From: Bacteroidota bacterium
GTDB taxonomy: Bacteria > Bacteroidota > Bacteroidia > Flavobacteriales_D > Crocinitomicaceae
Reading direction: 5' to 3'
Assembly (NCBI GenBank): GCA_006226425.1
Contig: SBGX01000010.1
Coordinates: 1 to 64,000, forward strand
Length of the DNA stretch: 64,000 nucleotides
Translations under genes and position numbers: made by a program
Part shown: one piece after another, positions 43,962 through 52,322 of the stretch
Numbering within the stretch: position 1 is the stretch's first letter
Layout: each line of letters starts with the position of its first letter
Notes under the pieces: generated by a model
What the model saw: the letters and a program-made list of their open reading frames with translations, nothing else
What the model was told of the DNA's origin: nothing
The model's database searches: none

Positions 43962-45037
43962 TCAAAGTAATTCATTATTTGGGAAGTTTGCGCTTCGGTG
44001 GAATTGAGCAATTGGTCTATGATCTTAGCCAGGAACAACTTACTCAGGGAATGGAGGTCGTTCTACTTGTCGCCAAAAAAGACGGAGAATTTCAGTCGCG
44101 ATTCGAAGCACTCGATGTGAAAATTCATTTTTTGGAACTGAAGTCTGGATTCGACTTTTCGGCTAGCAAAAGGCGTTTGATCAAACAACTTTTTCGGCAG
44201 GAAAATTTTGTCATTCATCTACATGAATTCAATCCAATTGTTGCCAAATTAGCCCTAAAAAGCGGCAAACGAATCATCTACACCGAACACGGAAACTTTG
44301 CTTTTGGAAGAAGGATCACCAGAAAGGACAAACTACTATTCTTTCTTCGAAAACGCTTCTTTCGGAACTCACAAGTGCTGATTTGCTGCAACTCAAACTT
44401 CACCAGGAACTATGTCGAAACCCATTTTTATCGAGGTCCGAGGTTATGCACCGTTCACAATGGAGTTTCTGAACACCGCCTGGTCGACCAAAACGAAGTT
44501 CGAAAGATCAGGGAAACATACAAGGACAAGTGGATCATTGGAAGCAGTTCCAGATTGGTCGCTTTCAAACGAATCGATCGTTTAATTCACGTTTTCACCC
44601 AACTGATTAAAGAAGAAAAAGATGCCCTCCTGCTAATCGTTGGAGAAGGACCGGAAAGAAAAAAATTAGAATCGCTGGTGAGTAGTCTGAACATAGCTGA
44701 ATCTGTCATCTTTACCGGATACCAGGGGGAAGTACAAAATTATCAGGCGGCCTTTGATTGCTGCGTATTTCCCTCTCAAAACGAACCTTTCGGATTGGTT
44801 GCTTTGGAATGTCTTCGTCTGCAAAAAGAAGTACTTGTTTTTAGCGATGGAGGTGGTTTAACAGAAATCATTGAACAGGATGAGCCCAAAAATATTTGCA
44901 AAACAGAATATGAACTTCTTCATCAGCTTCTGGAAATCAGGCATTCTGATCCCAAAAATCGCAACAAAAAAGAGCTTCTCGCGTATTTTAGCAGTAGTAG
45001 AATGTACCGGGAATACCTGGAAAAATACCAAGGCTAG
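43958..45037 (+). CDS. GT4-family glycosyltransferase
   Basis: A 359-residue GT-B retaining glycosyltransferase. It starts IKVIHYLGSLRFGGIEQLVYDL, a typical GT4 N-terminus, with TEHGNFAFG, NGVSEHRLVD, GSSSRLVAFKRIDRLIHVF, LLIVGEGPERKKLE and the E-x7-E region SQNEPFGLVALECL. Donor and acceptor are unknown. It starts within the stop of the methyltransferase gene (ATGA) and is followed 6 bases later by asnB. Confidence 0.88.
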   Translation: MIKVIHYLGSLRFGGIEQLVYDLSQEQLTQGMEVVLLVAKKDGEFQSRFEALDVKIHFLELKSGFDFSASKRRLIKQLFRQENFVIHLHEFNPIVAKLALKSGKRIIYTEHGNFAFGRRITRKDKLLFFLRKRFFRNSQVLICCNSNFTRNYVETHFYRGPRLCTVHNGVSEHRLVDQNEVRKIRETYKDKWIIGSSSRLVAFKRIDRLIHVFTQLIKEEKDALLLIVGEGPERKKLESLVSSLNIAESVIFTGYQGEVQNYQAAFDCCVFPSQNEPFGLVALECLRLQKEVLVFSDGGGLTEIIEQDEPKNICKTEYELLHQLLEIRHSDPKNRNKKELLAYFSSSRMYREYLEKYQG

Positions 45038-45043
45038 TACCAA

Positions 45044-46945
45044 ATGTGCGGAATTAACGGTTTAATCTCATGGAAGCAGCCATCAGCAGACAATCGAATG
45101 CTGGTGGAGCGAATGAATCATGCCCTCCAACATCGGGGACCAGACGGAGAAGGAATTTGGTCCACTCTAGATCACCGTGTTCACCTGGGACATCGACGTC
45201 TGAGCATCCTTGATCTCAGTGAGGCGGGGAAACAGCCCATGATAGATCGTGAAACACAAACGGTCATCAGCTATAACGGAGAAGTTTTCAATTTTCAGGA
45301 ACTCAAATCACATTGGCTTTCCGATCAATCCTTCCAGTCCAGAACAGATACGGAAGTTCTTTTAAAACTGTATCGAAAACTTGGAAAAGAGATGTTTCCC
45401 CAATTGAATGGCATGTTCGCCATCGCTATTTGGGATCAACAAGCGGAAGAACTTGTCCTGGCCAGGGATCTCATCGGTAAAAAACCACTTTACTGGCATT
45501 TTGACGGTCAAACGTTCAGCTTTTCATCTGAAATAAGAAGTTTGCTGGAACTCCCCTGGATTTCAGCCAAACTGGATGAAGAAGCGGCTTACGACTTCCT
45601 GACCTATAATATGACCCTAGGGAGTCAAACCATGTATCAGGGAATTCACAAGCTGGAACCAGGCAAACTGTTGGTCTTCAACAAACGATCCGAGGTACAA
45701 ATACATTCCTTTCAGGAACTTCAATTGGAAAGTGCCTTTCCAGAAGATGAATCCGAATTGATTCGGGAACTTCAGCAACGAACGCGATCTGTTGTCGAAA
45801 AAAGAATGATTTCAGATGTTCCTGTGGGCCTCTTCCTGAGCGGTGGAGTCGATTCCGGCGCCATCCTTGGAATCAGTCATGAACTTGGACATCGGAACAT
45901 GGCCTGCTATAATGTTTCCTACGAAGGGGCCGAAAACTATAATGAACGCGTTTATGCCGAACAACTGGCTAAAAGATTCGACGCTCAATTGGAAAATTGT
46001 GTGGTTCAAAAAGAAGATGTACTCACTTATCTCCCTCAGATCATCGAGACCTATGATGAACCACAAGCAGATACAACCGCCATACCGATTCATTTCATCT
46101 CAAAAATGGCCTCGGAACAAGGATACAAAGTCATGTTAAACGGAGACGGTCCGGATGAATTGTTTGCCGGTTACAATAGCTATCAAAACTATCTTCAAAA
46201 GGATGCCTGGTTTCAAAAAATGAAAGATATGCCCTCTGTCATCCAACGATTCGCTCATACCGGTCTGAAATATTTCAAGGCAGAATCGAATGAACTGGAG
46301 ATGATGGAACGAATTCTTCAAAAACAGCACTTCTACTGGCCCGGAGCAGCCGGGATCAAAGCAAGTCACAAAAAGCACTTGATGAGTACTGATTTTATGA
46401 AGCGAAATCCGCACCTTGATTCGTACAACGCAGTTCGAGCATTGGAAAAAGATTTCTTTGCATTCAAAAAATCAGATCAATTTGACTTACTCGACTGGAT
46501 GTGTTTTACTGGTATCAAACAAGCAATTCCGGAACGCTTTCTCTACCGCTCCGATAAAATTGGCATGAGTCATTCCCTGGAAATGAGAAGTCCTTTCCTG
46601 GATCGTGAATTCGTCCAGTGGTCCCTAAGTCTTCCCGGAAAATGGAAAATCAAGGATGGAACGGGAAAATATTTGTTCAAAAAAAGTCTGGAAGACCTCC
46701 TTCCTCCGGAGATTCTCTACCGAAAAAAAATGGGCTTCTGTGTCCCTTTAAAAGAGTGGATTTCAGAGACCATCCTAAGCGAGATTGATCAGGAACTGGA
46801 CTATTTCTGTCAAAACAGTGACCTTTTTGATCGAAAACGGGTCCAAACATATATTCATCAGCTAAGAAATGGAAACGAATCCATGACCAACCGCATCTGG
46901 ACGATCTATTTCTTTATCAAATGGCATCGCCGTTGGATGACATGA
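45044..46945 (+). CDS. asnB: asparagine synthase (glutamine-hydrolysing), copy 1
   Basis: A 633-residue AsnB-type enzyme. It starts MCGINGL, so Met removal exposes the glutaminase Cys. The glutaminase domain carries MNHALQHRGPDGEG, GHRRLSILDLSEAGKQP and SYNGEVFNF. The synthetase domain has LSGGVDSGAILG and LNGDGPDELFAGYNSY. In polysaccharide loci such enzymes often amidate uronic acids or other sugar carboxylates, and that role is inferred here. It overlaps the next glycosyltransferase gene by 4 bases. Confidence 0.9.
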   Translation: MCGINGLISWKQPSADNRMLVERMNHALQHRGPDGEGIWSTLDHRVHLGHRRLSILDLSEAGKQPMIDRETQTVISYNGEVFNFQELKSHWLSDQSFQSRTDTEVLLKLYRKLGKEMFPQLNGMFAIAIWDQQAEELVLARDLIGKKPLYWHFDGQTFSFSSEIRSLLELPWISAKLDEEAAYDFLTYNMTLGSQTMYQGIHKLEPGKLLVFNKRSEVQIHSFQELQLESAFPEDESELIRELQQRTRSVVEKRMISDVPVGLFLSGGVDSGAILGISHELGHRNMACYNVSYEGAENYNERVYAEQLAKRFDAQLENCVVQKEDVLTYLPQIIETYDEPQADTTAIPIHFISKMASEQGYKVMLNGDGPDELFAGYNSYQNYLQKDAWFQKMKDMPSVIQRFAHTGLKYFKAESNELEMMERILQKQHFYWPGAAGIKASHKKHLMSTDFMKRNPHLDSYNAVRALEKDFFAFKKSDQFDLLDWMCFTGIKQAIPERFLYRSDKIGMSHSLEMRSPFLDREFVQWSLSLPGKWKIKDGTGKYLFKKSLEDLLPPEILYRKKMGFCVPLKEWISETILSEIDQELDYFCQNSDLFDRKRVQTYIHQLRNGNESMTNRIWTIYFFIKWHRRWMT

Positions 46946-48069
46946 AAGTAGTACTGATCACGAACATACCAACCCCATACCGGATTCCCTTTTTCAGGAA
47001 AATTTCCGAACTGCTGGAGCAGGAAGGACATCACTTTGAAGTCTTCTTTGCAGCTGCGGGTTACGCGCACCGCAAATGGAATGTCAATTTGGAGAATGGT
47101 GGCTTCAAGTACCGCTTCCTGGAATCAGTAGCGATTGCCGGAAACAGTTCTGAACAGACTTCTTTTAGTTATCGGGGAATTAGCAAAATCATCAACGAAT
47201 CGAAAGCCACTCATGTAATTGTTCCGGGATTTTCCCGAGCCAGTTTGCGCCTATCATTGGCCTCCCTGTTTCAAAACTACCAATTGATCATGTGGACAGG
47301 CAGTGTTTCGCACCAGACAGATGGATTCTTGAAACGGATCTATCGTAAATGGATCGTTCGGCGAATGAAGCATTTCATTACCTACAGCCAGAGTTCAGCC
47401 AACTACCTAATCAAGCTCGGCGCCTCAGCCGATCGAATCAATGTTTCTCTGAATACCGTCGACCTGGACTTTTTCAGTCGTGCGTATGAAAAAAACAGAC
47501 GCTCACAGCCGAAACACGAAAATGTGAGACTTGGTTACGTAGGCTACCTGACAGAGAGAAAAGAGGTTCACCTGTTGATTTCCCTTTTCGAGGCAGTTCA
47601 TCAAAAATACCCGGACTGTGAATTGCATTTGGCTGGAGATGGAGATCAACGTGAAAGGCTGGAAAAAATGGTACAGCGCCAGGGACTTGAAAAACAAGTT
47701 CATTTTCATGGATATCTTCAACAAGAACAACTCCCCGCATTCCTGGCCCAAACAGACATTTTCCTTTATCAGACCAGTTTTGATATATGGGGATTGGTAC
47801 TGAACGAAGCAATGGCGTCAGGTCTTCCTTGTATGTCCTCAATCAATGCCGTATCCAGTCGCGAATTAATCCGGCACGCTGAGAATGGTTATCTTGTCGA
47901 TTTTCAGGAAATTGAACGTTGCGAACAACTTCTTTCCATCCTGATCGAGTCACCAAAACTCCGGGAAGATTTTGGAAAAAGAGCGAAACAAGATATTTTC
48001 GAGCAGGCAAGCATTGAGCAGTCTGCCCACACATTTGTAACAGCCATTTATGCCAGCCAGCATTCATAA
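46942..48069 (+). CDS. GT4-family glycosyltransferase
   Basis: A 375-residue GT-B protein. It starts MKVVLITNIPTPYRIPFFRK, the classical start for this group, and has LGYVGYLTERKEVHLLISLF, LAGDGDQRERLEKMV and SFDIWGLVLNEAMASGLPC with the donor-binding ExxxxxxxE region. The ATG at 46942 overlaps the asnB stop (ATGA), so the earlier ATG at 46921 is less likely. Sugar specificity cannot be told. Confidence 0.87.
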   Translation: MKVVLITNIPTPYRIPFFRKISELLEQEGHHFEVFFAAAGYAHRKWNVNLENGGFKYRFLESVAIAGNSSEQTSFSYRGISKIINESKATHVIVPGFSRASLRLSLASLFQNYQLIMWTGSVSHQTDGFLKRIYRKWIVRRMKHFITYSQSSANYLIKLGASADRINVSLNTVDLDFFSRAYEKNRRSQPKHENVRLGYVGYLTERKEVHLLISLFEAVHQKYPDCELHLAGDGDQRERLEKMVQRQGLEKQVHFHGYLQQEQLPAFLAQTDIFLYQTSFDIWGLVLNEAMASGLPCMSSINAVSSRELIRHAENGYLVDFQEIERCEQLLSILIESPKLREDFGKRAKQDIFEQASIEQSAHTFVTAIYASQHS

Positions 48070-48091
48070 AATATCACAGGGGATCATTCCG

Positions 48092-49354
48092 ATGAGCCTG
48101 CAATCCTGGTGGTCCTGGTTTGTGAAATCACCGCTTTCCTTAAAGTGGTTTGTGTTGTTAATCCTCTCCAAGCCCATCATTGATGCATTTTATTTTGTCA
48201 AGGATTCCGGGCTCCTTTCTCCAGCGCAAATCATCGGTTTTCTGAGCTTTTTGCTTTGTCTGATCATCCTTCTCAGTAAGAAACCTCGGAATTCATTTGT
48301 TTCGACCGATTATCTCATGCTGATATTCGGCTTTTTTCTCTTTCTCAATGCGACCCTCGTCTACGCCATCGACCTGGAGGTCAAAGGAATCGGAAATTTC
48401 ATCCGGATCATGATCCCGGTACTACTCTTCTTCTACCTACGCAATGAAATCAAATCAATGGACGATTTAAACGGATTGATTTTTACATTTTTGCTCTCCT
48501 CCATTTTTCCCTATGTCATCTATTTCTATGAATTTCTCTTTAAACCAATTCAAATAGAACACCTCAGTGAAGGAAGAGGTGGAGGAATGCGTCTGAGCGG
48601 AATTTATGCGGACATGTTTAACTATATGGCCTACATTATTGGAGACTTTCTCATTTTCTGCATTTATTTCACCAACCGTGCCTACGCCGGTCTCAAACCC
48701 CATTTTACTGGAATTTTGATCGTTACAGCGATCACGATCCTGGGCCTAACCGGTATTCGTCACCAGGCGTCCTGGGGAGTCTTTGCTGCTATTTTGCTAT
48801 TCTTTATCACATTTAACATCGGTAATCGCTACGGAAGATCGATCATGCTCGTGTTTAGTATTTCGTTTGTCCTGCTATTCCCCTATATCTGGCGGAAAAC
48901 CATTGCTCCGCTTTATAGTAAGGAAATCAACGCCTACAAAGGATTGACCCGAGAAGATCGAGCTCTGAATGGTCGAATTATCCGTTGGAAAAAATACTTC
49001 GGTTACTGGGATGATATGCCTATCGAAGCAAAGGTGTTGGGGGTTGGTTTATCCAATCATCCGGCCAGCCCAATCATGATGTCGGGGGGAATGCACTCAG
49101 ACTATGTTCGCTTCTTGTTTGCCACCGGAATCCTGGGAATACTTGTTTACATTGCGATGCTCGTTTCCATTATTTACCGAAGTTTTAGGTATCCTCGTCC
49201 ATTGAGGTTTTGGTCACTTTTATCCGTGGTGATTCTTATGCTCTACGCCATTTCATCCAATCCCTTTGGCTCTTCAGGTGCCTTGCTTTACCTTTGTCTA
49301 ATTGGAATGGTGGTTGCCGGAAAGCCACTTCGAGATTTCGTTGAAGCCACATGA
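48092..49354 (+). CDS. O-antigen polymerase/ligase (Wzy/WaaL-like)
   Basis: A 420-residue membrane protein with about 10-12 hydrophobic segments and one large periplasmic loop (about 265-335), which holds HPASPIMMSGGMHSDYVRFLFATGILG. The conserved histidine-rich SxxHxxYxxxLxxxGxxG-like pattern of the O-antigen ligase/polymerase family is seen in MHSDYVRFLFATGILGIL. It should join oligosaccharide repeat units. The start at 48092 follows AGGGGA at a normal distance; an earlier ATG at 48050 overlaps the previous gene. Confidence 0.82.
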   Translation: MSLQSWWSWFVKSPLSLKWFVLLILSKPIIDAFYFVKDSGLLSPAQIIGFLSFLLCLIILLSKKPRNSFVSTDYLMLIFGFFLFLNATLVYAIDLEVKGIGNFIRIMIPVLLFFYLRNEIKSMDDLNGLIFTFLLSSIFPYVIYFYEFLFKPIQIEHLSEGRGGGMRLSGIYADMFNYMAYIIGDFLIFCIYFTNRAYAGLKPHFTGILIVTAITILGLTGIRHQASWGVFAAILLFFITFNIGNRYGRSIMLVFSISFVLLFPYIWRKTIAPLYSKEINAYKGLTREDRALNGRIIRWKKYFGYWDDMPIEAKVLGVGLSNHPASPIMMSGGMHSDYVRFLFATGILGILVYIAMLVSIIYRSFRYPRPLRFWSLLSVVILMLYAISSNPFGSSGALLYLCLIGMVVAGKPLRDFVEAT

Positions 49355-50445
49355 AACAAGGGATTATAATTGTCGGGAAAATTCCACCACCTTATTTTGG
49401 TCCGGCCATCGCGAGCAAAATTATACTGGAATCAAAACTTCGCGAGGAGTTTCATCTCTTTCACGTAGATACAAGACTGAATCAGGGAATTGATACCATG
49501 GGACGCTTTTCCTTCAAAAAATTGTTCCGTTTACCACAAATTTATACGCATTTCCTGAAGTGCCTCCTCCATAAAGATACGAAGATCGTATTGATCCCCA
49601 TTGCTCAAAAGGGCTCGGCACTATACAAGGATGCCGTTTTTATCATCCTGGCCAAACTGTTTCGCAAAAAGATCATCCTACACCTGCGGGGAAGTCAGTT
49701 GCTGAACTGGTATCAGGGAACGCATGGCTGGAATCGTTGGTTCTTCAAAAGACAATTCCAAAAGGCTTCTGCAGCCATTGTTCTCGGAGAAAAACTTAGG
49801 TATATTTTTGAACACTTTCTTCCCCCGGAAAAAGTGCACGTGATCCCCAATGGAGGAAATTACCAACTTCCAGAAAGACGAGAGAGCAATGAACAAATCA
49901 GGATTCTTTATCTGGCCAATCTCATGCCTAGCAAGGGGGTCGATTTTTTTCTGGAAGCACTGACTGGTATTCCAGAAGCTTTGAGAGATCAGCTAAGTTG
50001 TCTGGTGGTCGGAGCCTGGGAAAGTGATTCTTTCCGAGCACATTGTGAAAAACTGGTTTCCGACTTTCAACTTCCGGTTACTTTTGAACCTGTTAAATCG
50101 GGAGATGAAAAGTTGAAATGCCTGGCCCAAAGTGACCTTTTTGTCTTTACCCCCAGAGCTCCTGAAGGCCATCCCTGGGTAATCGTAGAAGCAATGGCCG
50201 CAAGTCTCCCGCTCATTTCCACTGATCAGGGAGCCATTTCAGAATCGGTACTGGATGGAATCAATGGCTTCATTGTTGATCATCGGAACCCTCAGCAACT
50301 TCGTGAAAAATTGATGCTATTTGTACAGGATCGAAGCTTGTTAAAAAGCATGGGGAAAGACAGTCACCGACTTTATTTAGCTAACTTTACAGAAGAAAGC
50401 ATGGTCCAAAAACTAAGTGACCTGTTCAATACACTTCTGACCTAA
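49351..50445 (+). CDS. GT4-family glycosyltransferase
   Basis: A 364-residue GT-B protein that starts MKQGIIIVGKIPPPYFGPAI. It contains LHLRGSQLLNWYQG, VIPNGGNYQLPE, ILYLANLMPSKGVDFFLEAL and APEGHPWVIVEAMAASLPL, the donor-binding E-x7-E region. Donor and acceptor are not known. It overlaps the polymerase gene by 4 bases and is followed 2 bases later by the second asparagine synthase gene. Confidence 0.87.
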   Translation: MKQGIIIVGKIPPPYFGPAIASKIILESKLREEFHLFHVDTRLNQGIDTMGRFSFKKLFRLPQIYTHFLKCLLHKDTKIVLIPIAQKGSALYKDAVFIILAKLFRKKIILHLRGSQLLNWYQGTHGWNRWFFKRQFQKASAAIVLGEKLRYIFEHFLPPEKVHVIPNGGNYQLPERRESNEQIRILYLANLMPSKGVDFFLEALTGIPEALRDQLSCLVVGAWESDSFRAHCEKLVSDFQLPVTFEPVKSGDEKLKCLAQSDLFVFTPRAPEGHPWVIVEAMAASLPLISTDQGAISESVLDGINGFIVDHRNPQQLREKLMLFVQDRSLLKSMGKDSHRLYLANFTEESMVQKLSDLFNTLLT

Positions 50446-50447
50446 CT

Positions 50448-52322
50448 ATGTGTGGAATTGTTGGTTATAGTCTAGATTTTCATCCGGACCCCGAAAAATT
50501 GCTTCGGGCAATCAAACACCGGGGACCTGATGGATCAGGATTTCATCAGGAAACAAGTGGTCAGTTTTGTACCGGCCTCGGGCATCAACGTTTGAGTATT
50601 TTGGATCTAACGAATGCCGCCGCCCAACCCATGAAGCATGCTTCAGAAAAGGTCGTGATCAGCTTCAATGGAGAAATTTACAATTTCAGAGAACTCAAAG
50701 CACAATTTCTACCTGATACTTCATTCAAAACCCAGGGTGATACAGAAGTCATTTTGGAACTGTATTTAAAGTTAGGCACCTCCTTTGTGGAACATTTGAA
50801 CGGGGACTTTGCCATTGCTATTTTGGATCATCGCATTGAAAAGCTATACCTTCTTCGCGATCGCATGGGAGTCAAACCACTGTATTATTGCCACAACGAA
50901 AAAGGACTCGTTTTTGCCTCTGAAATAAAAGCCCTTTTTGAACTTGAGGTCCCCCGGGAAGTAAACCAGGAAGAACTGCTCCCCTACCTCATTTTCAAAT
51001 ACAGTCCTGAAGATCGTACCATGATCCGGGGAGTTAAACGACTGACTCCCGCCCACGTATTGGAATATGACCTACAGAGCAAAAAACGATCTATCGCCCC
51101 CTACTGGGAACTCCGAAAGATTCCTGAATACATAGGAATGACGTACGGGGACGCGGAGGAAAAACTTCGAACATTGCTGGAGGACGCCATTCGCTTACGA
51201 CTCGTCTCAGACGTTCCATTGGGAGCTTTTCTTTCTGGTGGATTGGATTCTTCCATCATTGCCCACCATCTCAGAAATGAAAAGGATATACGTTATTTCT
51301 GTGCCGTAAAAGAACAGCGTGATTTACAAAAAGAAGGCAGTACTTCCGATGGATACTTTGCTCAGAAATTGGCCAACGAGTGGCGATTGGATTTGCATCA
51401 AACTCCGATTGGCAGCAAAGTCCTTACGAACGAATACTTACACAAAACGCTCTTATTCGGGGACGACCTGATCGCGGATGGTTCACAGATTCCTTCTTAT
51501 CTGATCAGCCAGGAAGCAGTCAGTGAACGGAAGGTCCTTCTTTCGGGTATGGGAGCCGATGAAATTTTTCTGGGATACGCCGGACATCAATTGACCCGGG
51601 CATCACAGCTCATGCATTCCTTTCCTGGTTTCGTTGCGCGTCCGATGGCAAGAAAGATGGCCGGATTGAACCAGGGAAAAGGAAGATGGCTGGCTTACAG
51701 ACGTTATCTACATAAACTAGGAAAATATGCCTTCCATCCCCATAGGCTGCTGGCACTCAACATCGTCGGCGATTATGAAAGCGCTCAGAGTTTAATTCCC
51801 AGCGAACAAGCCAGTTTCGAAAATCAAATCACCCGTTTTTTCACCAGTGATCCGGACGAATTTGATCAACTATTTCATTTTGAACAACGGAATTTTTTGC
51901 ACAAAAACCTCAACTATATGGACCGAATGTCCATGGCTCATGGAGTTGAAACGCGCGTTCCTTTTCTGGATCATCGCCTGGTCGAATTTGCATACGCCCT
52001 ACCCCGCCATTTTAAATTAAGCAACTTCGGGAATGGAAAGCGCATTTTAAAATCTGCATATCGTGAACAGCTTCCGGCATACATTGTTAGGAGAAGAAAG
52101 GCCGGGTTTGGGATGCCCCTAAGAAGTATCTTTTCAGATGCCAGGGAAGTTGAACGACTCCTAAATATTGATTTTTTTAGTAATTTCAATCAGTTTTCCA
52201 TCGACCGCGTCCGTGAGTTGATACAAAAGCATCTCAGCGGACAGGAAGATCATTCCGCACTGATTTATGCACTGATTTCATTTCAACATTGGTACGGAAT
52301 ACACATTGAACAGCGTCTATGA
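50448..52322 (+). CDS. asnB: asparagine synthase (glutamine-hydrolysing), copy 2
   Basis: A 624-residue AsnB-type enzyme starting MCGIVGYSLDF. The glutaminase domain has IKHRGPDGSG, GHQRLSILDLTNAAAQP and SFNGEIYNF. The synthetase domain has FLSGGLDSSIIAHH and LLSGMGADEIFLGY. It differs clearly from the copy 1 protein 5 kb upstream, so it is not a recent duplicate. It probably amidates a second carboxylate in the glycan (inference). It overlaps the next gene by 4 bases. Confidence 0.9.
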   Translation: MCGIVGYSLDFHPDPEKLLRAIKHRGPDGSGFHQETSGQFCTGLGHQRLSILDLTNAAAQPMKHASEKVVISFNGEIYNFRELKAQFLPDTSFKTQGDTEVILELYLKLGTSFVEHLNGDFAIAILDHRIEKLYLLRDRMGVKPLYYCHNEKGLVFASEIKALFELEVPREVNQEELLPYLIFKYSPEDRTMIRGVKRLTPAHVLEYDLQSKKRSIAPYWELRKIPEYIGMTYGDAEEKLRTLLEDAIRLRLVSDVPLGAFLSGGLDSSIIAHHLRNEKDIRYFCAVKEQRDLQKEGSTSDGYFAQKLANEWRLDLHQTPIGSKVLTNEYLHKTLLFGDDLIADGSQIPSYLISQEAVSERKVLLSGMGADEIFLGYAGHQLTRASQLMHSFPGFVARPMARKMAGLNQGKGRWLAYRRYLHKLGKYAFHPHRLLALNIVGDYESAQSLIPSEQASFENQITRFFTSDPDEFDQLFHFEQRNFLHKNLNYMDRMSMAHGVETRVPFLDHRLVEFAYALPRHFKLSNFGNGKRILKSAYREQLPAYIVRRRKAGFGMPLRSIFSDAREVERLLNIDFFSNFNQFSIDRVRELIQKHLSGQEDHSALIYALISFQHWYGIHIEQRL

